Positions 6,184-11,124 of a DNA stretch of 11,450 bases are shown here, piece by piece. The DNA is from Bacteriovorax stolpii (lineage in GTDB: Bacteria; Bdellovibrionota; Bacteriovoracia; Bacteriovoracales; Bacteriovoracaceae), in the NCBI GenBank assembly GCA_945890905.1, contig CAMDDI010000096.1:1-11450 (forward strand). Direction: 5' to 3'. The first letter of the stretch is position 1, and every line of letters starts with the position of its first letter. The position numbers were made by a program, and so were the translations under genes. The notes beneath the pieces were generated by a model. The model saw only the letters and a list, made by a program, of their open reading frames with translations. It was not told the origin of the DNA and searched no databases.

Positions 6184-6654
6184 ATGAGTGTGCATGAAGA
6201 GTGGATGACAAACTTAAAAGTTTTTAGAGAACAAATTGCACAGGCCGGCATGAACGTGAATCTTCCACCGGCATCCATGATGGAGTTAGATCTTCACTAT
6301 TTGGAAGTGATTCCTGGTAACAAGATGGTGGCCCGCCTCCCCTTTCAGAAGCGCTTCACTAATCCAGTAGGAACTTTTCAAGGTGGATTTCTGGCGGCAG
6401 GTATGGATGATGTCTTTGGACCTCTATCGTATGTGAGCGCAGGACGCCCATGTCTAACTTTAAGTTTAAACACCACCTTTCTAAAAGCTTTCACTGAAAA
6501 AATGGCCCACTGTATCTTAGAGGCCACCATACTTGAGCAAACAAAAACATTTATTTTTATGCGAGCAGAGGCCCGCTCTCCTGAAGGAGAACTCCTTGCT
6601 CACGCAGAATCTCATGTGACAATTCTGCGAGATGATCAGATGAAAAAGGCATAA
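6184..6654 (+). CDS. PaaI-family hot-dog thioesterase
   Basis: This 156-residue protein has the PaaI/YdiI core motif NPVGTFQGGFLAAGMDDVFG (residues 60-79). The usual form is N-x-x-G-x-x-H-G-G with a later acidic residue. Here the catalytic-loop histidine is replaced by Gln66, while Asn60, Gly67-Gly68 and Asp75/Asp76 remain. The later strands (LSLNTTFLKAF and RAEARSPEGELLAHAESHVTI) fit the hot-dog fold. PaaI-type enzymes hydrolyse aryl- or acyl-CoA thioesters as tetramers in the cytoplasm. It is coupled to the regulator gene (ATG two bases after its stop, AAGGGA as ribosome site) and two bases upstream of the DUF4442 gene. A role in clearing acyl-CoA intermediates produced or limited by the divergent thiolase is the simplest reading. 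Confidence 0.87.
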   Translation: MSVHEEWMTNLKVFREQIAQAGMNVNLPPASMMELDLHYLEVIPGNKMVARLPFQKRFTNPVGTFQGGFLAAGMDDVFGPLSYVSAGRPCLTLSLNTTFLKAFTEKMAHCILEATILEQTKTFIFMRAEARSPEGELLAHAESHVTILRDDQMKKA

Positions 6655-6656
6655 CC

Positions 6657-7118
6657 ATGGGCTACACTTCAAAACTTCGTCAGCAGTTTCTAGAGAAGAT
6701 CATTAACTTCTATGGCCCGTTCTTAGGGGCCGGAGTGAAGATGAAAAATATGACCAAGGATTTCCGCTCGTGCACGGTGGAGATGGATCTGACCTTCTAT
6801 AATAAAAACTATATGGGCACCCAATTCGGCGGGTCACTCTATTCAATGACTGATCCCTGGTACATGCTGATGCTCATTAAGAATTTAGGTCCTGAATATA
6901 TTGTGTGGGATAAGGCCGCCAGCATTCAATTTAAGAAACCAGGTCTAGGCAAAGTGAAAGCAGAGTTTGTGCTGACTCAAGAAGTGATAGATGAAATAAA
7001 GGTCACCTTAGAAAAAACAGTCAAAATGGATAAGGTCTTCAAAGTCGAAATTAAAGATGAGACTGGTAAGCTTATCGCTGAAGTGGATAAGGTCCTATAC
7101 ATTCGTAAAAAGATGTGA
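6657..7118 (+). CDS. DUF4442 hot-dog protein with its last codon altered by an IS insertion
   Basis: This 153-residue protein carries the DUF4442 pattern NYMGTQFGGSLYSMTDPWYMLML (from Asn51). It has Gly54-Thr55, Phe57-Gly58-Gly59-Ser60 and Asp66-Pro67, and is related to the thioesterase domain of YiiD. Substrates of the family are unknown, and acyl-thioesters are likely. It is the third gene of the TetR operon. The insertion sequence at 7114-8413 interrupts the last sense codon. The present end is ...IRKKM then TGA, where ATG-TGA uses IS bases. Joining the gene to the sequence right of the element gives ...IRKKT followed by TAA at 8432-8434. The protein is thus changed only from Thr to Met at residue 153 and should be functional. 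Its natural 3' untranslated region is now 1.3 kb away. Confidence 0.88.
   Translation: MGYTSKLRQQFLEKIINFYGPFLGAGVKMKNMTKDFRSCTVEMDLTFYNKNYMGTQFGGSLYSMTDPWYMLMLIKNLGPEYIVWDKAASIQFKKPGLGKVKAEFVLTQEVIDEIKVTLEKTVKMDKVFKVEIKDETGKLIAEVDKVLYIRKKM
7098..7113 (+). repeat. Target site duplication, left copy
   Basis: TACATTCGTAAAAAGA (16 bp) directly abuts the left end of the insertion sequence and is repeated exactly at 8414-8429. One copy is the original end of the DUF4442 coding sequence. The preceding base (7097) also matches the base before the right copy. I assign that right-hand base to the element because both ends then start TGT. Confidence 0.92.
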
Positions 7119-7163
7119 TTACCACCCCAAATTGACCTGCTAATTACCAGGGGATTTTGTCCT
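7114..7163. repeat. Left IS end with two tandem 23-bp binding-type motifs
   Basis: The motif occurs at 7116-7138 (TGATTACCAC...TTGACCT) and at 7141-7163 (TAATTACCAG...TTTTGTCCT), 25 bp apart. These resemble the inverted copies in the right end and are the likely transposase-binding sites. Bases 7146-7168 can also fold into an 8-bp hairpin with a 7-nt loop. Confidence 0.75.
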
Positions 7164-7172
7164 CTGGTCGGC

Positions 7173-8300
7173 TTAAGCTGCTAATTTCTTAATCTTCTCT
7201 ATTTTCACCATGCTAATTTCTTTGCCAGCAAAAAAGCATTTCCACGGACCCTCTTTGTATCTTCTTATTTCTAGCCTCTGATTTGATATTGAGTATTTCA
7301 GTTGGTCTGCTATCTTATATTTCTCTCCTTCTAAATTTATCGTGTGGTCATTACCTATAACCCTGTATTCTTTAATACAAAAAATACCTTCCAGATTCCA
7401 CGAAGGGTGCACTGGCCTGTAGAGAGATTGAAGATTTCTTGGGATCACCATAAAACGAGCATTGTGAGATGGAAGATATACATTCTGGAGATAATCGTTT
7501 GCTTGTGACATTGTTCGAATCTTATTGATTCTCATCTCGGGAATAAGTCGGTCTTGAAGAGTGTTAAAGAGCCTTTCAATTCGACCTTTTGCCTGAGGCG
7601 AGTGAGCAAACAATGTATGAGTATCAATTTCTCCAAGAGCTCTTTGAACTTGGGAGAATCCTTCTCTTTTTATTCCTCCATAGACTCCTGCCTTATCTAC
7701 ATAAAGAGTTCGAAAACAGCCTTTTTCTCTGACCATCTCTCCAAGTATTTCTAAGCACGCGAGGCTAGTTTCTCCCTCGAAAAACTTAGCATAAACTTCG
7801 TTTGTGGCGTCATCAATGGCGGCCAGTAAACAGGTTTCGCGACCGTCAAACCAACGATGATGACTTCCATCAAACTGAACCATCATACCTGCTTGAGACA
7901 TCCGGTCCCTGTGATAGCGAGGATGAGATCTGCGCCTCTTAGATCTCTTCACCATTCCAATCTCATGGCACCATTTCCTGAGAGTTTCACGATTGATTTT
8001 GAGACCTTCTTCTCGAAGTTTTTCTTGAAGATGTAGAATATTAAAGTCGAAGTATTTTTCTTTAACGAGATCAATCACATGAGATTTTATCTGATCGTTA
8101 GTTTTATTATGAGGTCTGTGCTGAGTGTTTCCATGCTTGATGCTCATTACATCTTTTTCACGATACGCCTTAAGGTATCTTCTAAAAGTCCTGGGATCGA
8201 CCTCTAGAAGCATGGCACCTGTTTTAGAGGTCATAATTCCTGCCATGACCTTGACGAGGATTTCAAGTTTAAGCTGTTCTCTAGCACTCAATGTAACCAT
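7173..8300 (-). CDS. DDE transposase of the IS1202/ISNCY type
   Basis: This 375-residue integrase-like transposase is intact. The N-terminal part (10-60) is a helix-turn-helix with MLLEVDPRTFRRYLKAY and a KHGN turn, and a second DNA-binding region follows (85-115, FNILHLQEKLREEGLKINRE). The RNase-H-like catalytic core contains QFDGSHHRWFDG with Asp144, LYVDKAGVYGG with Asp202, and SPQAKGRIERLF with Glu242. Together these form a DDE triad. The C-terminal part carries the beta-rich segment seen in many integrase-type transposases. Start: the ATG at 8300 has GAGG about 7 nt upstream and gives the family-like N-terminus MVTLSAREQ. Its promoter is at 8340-8368. The gene points toward the TetR operon, and no convincing terminator is seen behind it. 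Confidence 0.94.
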   Translation of the reverse strand: MVTLSAREQLKLEILVKVMAGIMTSKTGAMLLEVDPRTFRRYLKAYREKDVMSIKHGNTQHRPHNKTNDQIKSHVIDLVKEKYFDFNILHLQEKLREEGLKINRETLRKWCHEIGMVKRSKRRRSHPRYHRDRMSQAGMMVQFDGSHHRWFDGRETCLLAAIDDATNEVYAKFFEGETSLACLEILGEMVREKGCFRTLYVDKAGVYGGIKREGFSQVQRALGEIDTHTLFAHSPQAKGRIERLFNTLQDRLIPEMRINKIRTMSQANDYLQNVYLPSHNARFMVIPRNLQSLYRPVHPSWNLEGIFCIKEYRVIGNDHTINLEGEKYKIADQLKYSISNQRLEIRRYKEGPWKCFFAGKEISMVKIEKIKKLAA

Positions 8301-8339
8301 CCTTTAACCTCGCTAACCTAATGAAAGTTGTTTCCATTG

Positions 8340-8368
8340 ATTAAATCGAGGACAGTTTAATAGGTCAA
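8340..8368 (-). promoter_or_regulatory. Transposase promoter
   Basis: On the minus strand TTGACC (8368-8363) and TTTAAT (8345-8340) are exactly 17 bp apart. The -35 box is part of the inner 23-bp end repeat (8384-8362), so a bound transposase would compete with RNA polymerase and could repress its own gene. Confidence 0.7.
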
Positions 8369-8413
8369 AATCGAGTGGTAATTAAGGGAGGACAGAATCG
8401 AGTGGTAGTTACA
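8362..8413. repeat. Right IS end with two tandem 23-bp binding-type motifs
   Basis: On the minus strand the motif occurs at 8411-8389 (TAACTACCACTCGATTC then TGTCCT) and 8384-8362 (TAATTACCACTCGATTT then TGACCT), 27 bp apart. The inner copy matches the inner left copy (7141-7163) at about 19 of 23 bases. Confidence 0.75.
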
Positions 8414-8429
8414 TACATTCGTAAAAAGA
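8414..8429 (+). repeat. Target site duplication, right copy
   Basis: The 16 bases TACATTCGTAAAAAGA repeat 7098-7113 exactly. They are followed by CC and TAA (8432-8434), the original last-codon bases and stop of the DUF4442 gene. Confidence 0.92.
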
Positions 8430-8456
8430 CCTAAATGTTGAAAATTTATACATATG

Positions 8457-8491
8457 CCTACTCCTACTCCTACTCCTACTCCTACTCCTAC
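8457..8491 (+). repeat. Hexanucleotide tandem repeat (CCTACT)5.8
   Basis: Five perfect CCTACT units (8457-8486) and a further CCTAC (8487-8491) lie between the displaced stop codon of the DUF4442 gene and the sigma-54 promoter. An ATG at 8454-8456 in frame with the array would give a 13-residue Pro-Thr repeat peptide ending at TAA. It has no ribosome site, so I do not call it a gene. The array length could change by slipped-strand replication. Confidence 0.95.
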
Positions 8492-8520
8492 CTAAAATCC
8501 TGAACTTGCCTCGCCCATTA

Positions 8521-8537
8521 TTGGCATTAAGCTTGCA
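8521..8537 (+). promoter_or_regulatory. Sigma-54 (RpoN) promoter
   Basis: TTGGCATTAAGCTTGCA matches the -24/-12 pattern. GG is at 8523-8524 and GC at 8535-8536, with exactly 10 bp between, and the conserved TTGGCA and TTGCA blocks are complete. The predicted transcript start near 8548 leaves a 22-nt leader containing AGGAG at 8561-8565. No sigma-70-like pair with good spacing is visible here. Confidence 0.75.
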
Positions 8538-8570
8538 ATTTTATTCAACAAAACCATCACAGGAGAATTT

Positions 8571-9104
8571 ATGAAATTTGCAACTTTTGCCATCGGAATC
8601 ATGATGAGTTCACTCTCTTTTGGCGCAGATTTTAATCCTAATAAAGTTGCTAATATAATAGATAACCTTGTAGGGCCAATGAGTTTAATACAATACCGCA
8701 ATAACAATATGGATGAGCGCGACCTATGTTATCAGTTAGGAATTATGCATAATCAAAATGTAGAAGTAGAACGCTATTATATTCAAACAAGTTCTAGAAT
8801 ACCTGATGAGCAACGTGAATTTGGCTCAGCACTTCGCAGGCTTGAGGTAGGATGTCGATCGGGTGGCTTTGAAGCCGCTTATACAGATCCTACCAAAACA
8901 GTTCCTGAGATAAAACAGAAGCTGATTGAATCTTTCCAACTAATACAAACAAATTTATTACAAGCTGTTAGAGAAAATCCTTCAAGAGAAAGAATCGGCG
9001 AGAATGGATCAGAATCTTGTATTAATGTATCAAGCGATCAAAGCAAAAACTTGCCGAGTTCAAGTTCAGAACCTAGAAATTCATCATCTGCATTAGTAAA
9101 TTAG
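8571..9104 (+). CDS. Secreted hypothetical protein under sigma-54 control
   Basis: This 177-residue protein has a clear signal peptide (MKFATFAIGIMMSSLSFG, likely cleaved after Ala19), so it is periplasmic or exported. The mature part has a mainly helical middle (residues 25-135) with Cys53 and Cys95. A serine- and asparagine-rich, probably disordered tail (145-177) holds a third cysteine, Cys150. I do not recognise the family. AGGAG lies 5 nt before the ATG. The only promoter seen is of the sigma-54 type, which points to strict control by an enhancer-binding protein (for example nitrogen, envelope stress, motility or stage-specific signals). Codon and base use differ from neighbours: GGCC occurs once in 534 bp and A/T-ending codons dominate. 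It may therefore be acquired or fast-evolving. Confidence 0.85.
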   Translation: MKFATFAIGIMMSSLSFGADFNPNKVANIIDNLVGPMSLIQYRNNNMDERDLCYQLGIMHNQNVEVERYYIQTSSRIPDEQREFGSALRRLEVGCRSGGFEAAYTDPTKTVPEIKQKLIESFQLIQTNLLQAVRENPSRERIGENGSESCINVSSDQSKNLPSSSSEPRNSSSALVN

Positions 9105-9112
9105 TTTATACG

Positions 9113-9146
9113 AATCCGAATGATGTTAAATCATCATTCGGATTTT
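9113..9146. terminator. Hairpin terminator between convergent genes
   Basis: A perfect 13-bp stem (AATCCGAATGATG at 9113-9125, CATCATTCGGATT at 9132-9144) with a 6-nt loop ends in TTTT (9143-9146). The U-tract is short, but the hairpin lies 8 bp after the stop at 9104 and 14 bp before the convergent stop at 9161. It can serve both sides. Confidence 0.82.
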
Positions 9147-9160
9147 AAATATTACTTAGT

Positions 9161-9397
9161 TTAAATCGCCCGGGCCTGAATTTCTGATTCCGGATAATAT
9201 AGCGACCAGCCACGAGATTTTTTAGAGAAAGACATCTTTTCTCCTGAGTCCAAGATCCCCACAAATCTCTTCCCATCTTCAGACTCACCCTTAATGGTGA
9301 AAAATTTAATCTGATGAGACCAATCGTTAAAACGAACTTTCGTATCAGTTTTGCGACCAGCTGTTTTGAAAACATTATCTAGACTCAACCAATTCAT
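9161..9397 (-). CDS. Small conserved-looking protein of unknown function
   Basis: This is a 78-residue soluble protein with a strong ribosome site (AAGGAG six bases before the ATG), which chooses this frame over a second overlapping minus-strand frame (9145-9375). It is rich in beta-strand-forming and charged residues. It contains VRFNDWSHQIKFFTIKGES, then a GKRFVGILDSGEKMSFSKKSRGW core, and ends LYYPESEIQARAI. The pattern suggests a small beta-barrel or SH3-like fold. I do not recognise a family. There is no signal peptide or membrane segment. It is divergent from the gene at 9468 and shares an intergenic region with several TGT-n-ACA dyads. Confidence 0.7.
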   Translation of the reverse strand: MNWLSLDNVFKTAGRKTDTKVRFNDWSHQIKFFTIKGESEDGKRFVGILDSGEKMSFSKKSRGWSLYYPESEIQARAI

Positions 9398-9427
9398 GCT
9401 CCACTCCTTAGAGAATCTTTGGGAACC

Positions 9428-9456
9428 TTGTCACATTTAACAAGTCCTGTTACAAA
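9428..9456 (+). promoter_or_regulatory. Probable sigma-70 promoter of the gene at 9468
   Basis: TTGTCA (9428-9433) and TACAAA (9451-9456) are 17 bp apart. The predicted transcript start is near 9463, only about 5 bases before the ATG at 9468. That would make the message nearly leaderless and explain the missing ribosome site. Confidence 0.45.
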
Positions 9457-9467
9457 CATTGTACAAG

Positions 9468-10412
9468 ATGAGTTCACTTTCACAAATCAAATCTTCCTCA
9501 AGAGCAGGCCGTTTTAAGAAGAAACTTGCCACTGAGAAAGAACTACTTATTGAAGCACCCTTAATTGAGGCCAAAATGGCACCGGTGCTTGACCTGTTTC
9601 ACAAAAATAGACTAAGCCATTCTGAACTCACTACCATCTATCTTCTTTTTATCCTGATTCATCGCTACCCCAAATTATGGCTGGGCTCTAAAAGACCTTG
9701 TATGAATATTCATCATAAAATGAATTACTCTCTCAGTGATCTCCATATTGTTTGGCAGCCCAATATTCAAAAAAGACTGGAAGGGATTCATAATTTAGGA
9801 GAACTTCTAAATCACTTCGCTCTAAAATCCACTCCAGAAACCGTTAGCCGATCACTTTTGAATTGGTCTAATGGATCCTACGGTTTGGAACTTATGTTTC
9901 GAATTCCTTCATCCTTGGAAGTTTTGGCCCAGCAAAAGATGGCCCGCAGATGTGTCACAGTTTTGACGAACATCGAGAAAACTAATTCCTATGTTCTAGG
10001 TGAACGGGACCCTTTGAGTTTTACCATGCATGATCTGATCCACGCTGATCACTTCTACTTTCACCCAGAATGCTTTGAAGGACAGTTGGACTTTTATTGG
10101 TTTATTGATGCTTGTATGAAGGATGGAGATTTTGATGAACACCTTAAAGTATCTAAGTTTTCTTCAGAACTGGATTATCTCATCAGTGACATGAACGCCT
10201 ATGCGGTCCATCTTTTTAAGTGCCTCAAAGCCGCTCTAGTTTTTCATCATGCAGAGGGTGTAAAATATTTTGTGAATTGGGCCCAAAAGATAACTTCAGA
10301 CTCGCAAGAGCGACAGGCCCTGATAGCTCTCAATTCCAAAACCTACATTCCAGAAATTCAGGATGCCTTCATCTTGAATTTAATTTCCCGCAGCCGCAGG
10401 AGTGCGACCTGA
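9468..10412 (+). CDS. Unknown 314-residue protein with an HDxxH-x11-E motif
   Basis: The protein has a basic, polar N-terminus (SSLSQIKSSSRAGRFKKK) and a helix-rich body. In its second half is the motif FTMHDLIHADHFYFHPECFE, which reads H-D-x-x-H followed by 11 residues and E, plus two extra histidines. This spacing equals the zinc-ligand motif described for COQ4 proteins. The rest of the sequence does not look like COQ4 to me, so the fold is open. A metal-binding helical enzyme is plausible. There is no signal peptide. Start: the frame is open from a TTG at 9459, the first ATG is 9468, and neither has a ribosome site. An in-frame ATG at 9576 has GAGG five bases upstream and would remove 36 residues. 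Convergent with the next minus-strand gene, with 43 bp between stops and no visible terminator. Confidence 0.75.
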   Translation: MSSLSQIKSSSRAGRFKKKLATEKELLIEAPLIEAKMAPVLDLFHKNRLSHSELTTIYLLFILIHRYPKLWLGSKRPCMNIHHKMNYSLSDLHIVWQPNIQKRLEGIHNLGELLNHFALKSTPETVSRSLLNWSNGSYGLELMFRIPSSLEVLAQQKMARRCVTVLTNIEKTNSYVLGERDPLSFTMHDLIHADHFYFHPECFEGQLDFYWFIDACMKDGDFDEHLKVSKFSSELDYLISDMNAYAVHLFKCLKAALVFHHAEGVKYFVNWAQKITSDSQERQALIALNSKTYIPEIQDAFILNLISRSRRSAT

Positions 10413-10455
10413 AATGCTACTGGCCGGAGCTTCATGTAGATAGGACTTTGCTAAC

Positions 10456-11124
10456 CTACCCAAGTCTTGCAGTTTGAAACCGCCACTTCCCATAAAGATA
10501 AATTCCAAAAGCTGTCCCGAAATGCCAGACGGTATGACCCTGTATGGGCCCGTGAGGGTCGCAAAGAACTCTCAACTCATCTAATAAAAAGAATCCAAAG
10601 GAGATCCATATCACTAACACTGAATAGATAAACATTCGGGCCTTAAGAAAACCCCACCCCATGGTTCGAACCATATCTCCTACGGATAACCAGAAAATCA
10701 CAACACAAAGGCCTATACGGGCCCATTTAGACATGGAATAGAAGGCCAGGCATAAAAACAAATAATATCCAAAAAATATCAGTGAGGAGGAGAAATTTGA
10801 GCGCTTAAGCTTCACGGTTAAGCTCATCATGGAAAAGAAGCTGATCACGGCCACAATTCCCGCAAAATCCATCGCAAGGGCTAGCTTAGTGAAACTAGCG
10901 TGAGTGAAAAGACTGGCAAAGGCCAAAAGAATATTAAGTGCAGTCCAAAGCTTAAAATCAAAAGTGCGATTTTTTATCTGAAGGTAAAGAAAGATACTCC
11001 CTAGCACATAGGCCAGAGAACTCCAGAAAGCATATGGCTGAAGAATAAAAGCTGACTGCTGCATAAATTCGCAGCTGCAATTAGGAACGCAAGGGCCCTG
11101 TGGAAACTGTTTCCAGAAAAACAT
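10456..11124 (-). CDS. CREST-superfamily membrane hydrolase (ceramidase-like)
   Basis: This 222-residue polytopic membrane protein has about seven hydrophobic segments. The N-terminus has a Cys-rich loop (CVPNCSCEF, residues 12-20). Next come QPYAFWSSLAYVLGS, then THASFTKLALAMDFAG with His75, Ser77 and Asp86. A final DELRVLCDPHGPIQGHTVWH segment has His197 and His201 before the last helix. The S, D and HxxxH residues are those shared by alkaline ceramidases, PAQR receptors and Per1 (the CREST superfamily), which are thought to be metal-dependent lipid amidases. The substrate here is unknown. Ceramide-like lipids or other N-acyl lipids are candidates. The ATG shares one base with the TAA of the upstream thioesterase gene, so the two are translationally coupled. 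Bacterial members with ceramidase-domain annotation have the same length. Confidence 0.82.
   Translation of the reverse strand: MFFWKQFPQGPCVPNCSCEFMQQSAFILQPYAFWSSLAYVLGSIFLYLQIKNRTFDFKLWTALNILLAFASLFTHASFTKLALAMDFAGIVAVISFFSMMSLTVKLKRSNFSSSLIFFGYYLFLCLAFYSMSKWARIGLCVVIFWLSVGDMVRTMGWGFLKARMFIYSVLVIWISFGFFLLDELRVLCDPHGPIQGHTVWHFGTAFGIYLYGKWRFQTARLG

Larger units (their letters stand above)
7114..8413 (-). mobile_element. Complete IS1202/ISNCY-type insertion sequence, 1300 bp
   Basis: The element is bounded by 16-bp direct repeats of the target and has related ends. Left reads TGTGATTACCACCCC, and right (reverse complement) reads TGTAACTACCACTCG. About 17 of the first 25 bases match. It carries one intact transposase gene on the minus strand, a promoter for it, and two tandem copies of a 23-bp motif at each end. 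An unusually long target duplication is a known property of the IS1202 group, which was formerly filed under ISNCY. GGCC occurs only twice in the element by my count, unlike in surrounding host genes, in line with recent arrival. Reading frame, ends and target duplication are all intact, so the copy may be active. Confidence 0.92.

Noticed and set aside
7146..7168. Hairpin in the left IS end as a terminator
   Set aside because: The stem is good (8 bp with one G-T pair), but no T-run follows on either strand. It overlaps the end repeats, which explain the sequence better.
8457..8491. CRISPR-like repeat array
   Set aside because: The units are 6 bp with no spacers, so this is a simple sequence repeat.
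8454..8494. 13-residue Pro-Thr ORF over the CCTACT array
   Set aside because: It has no ribosome site and its content follows entirely from the tandem repeat. It also lies upstream of the only promoter found here.
8492..8707. Minus-strand 71-codon hydrophobic ORF
   Set aside because: It is antisense to the signal peptide region of the secreted protein and to the sigma-54 promoter, and lacks a ribosome site.
9145..9375. Second minus-strand ORF of 76 codons overlapping the small gene at 9161-9397
   Set aside because: It has no ribosome site. The 78-residue frame has AAGGAG at ideal spacing and a more protein-like composition.
10220..10477. Plus-strand ORF of 85 codons
   Set aside because: It overlaps the better-supported gene at 9468-10412 in another frame, has no ribosome site, and is rich in Ser/Arg/Cys as expected of a shadow frame.
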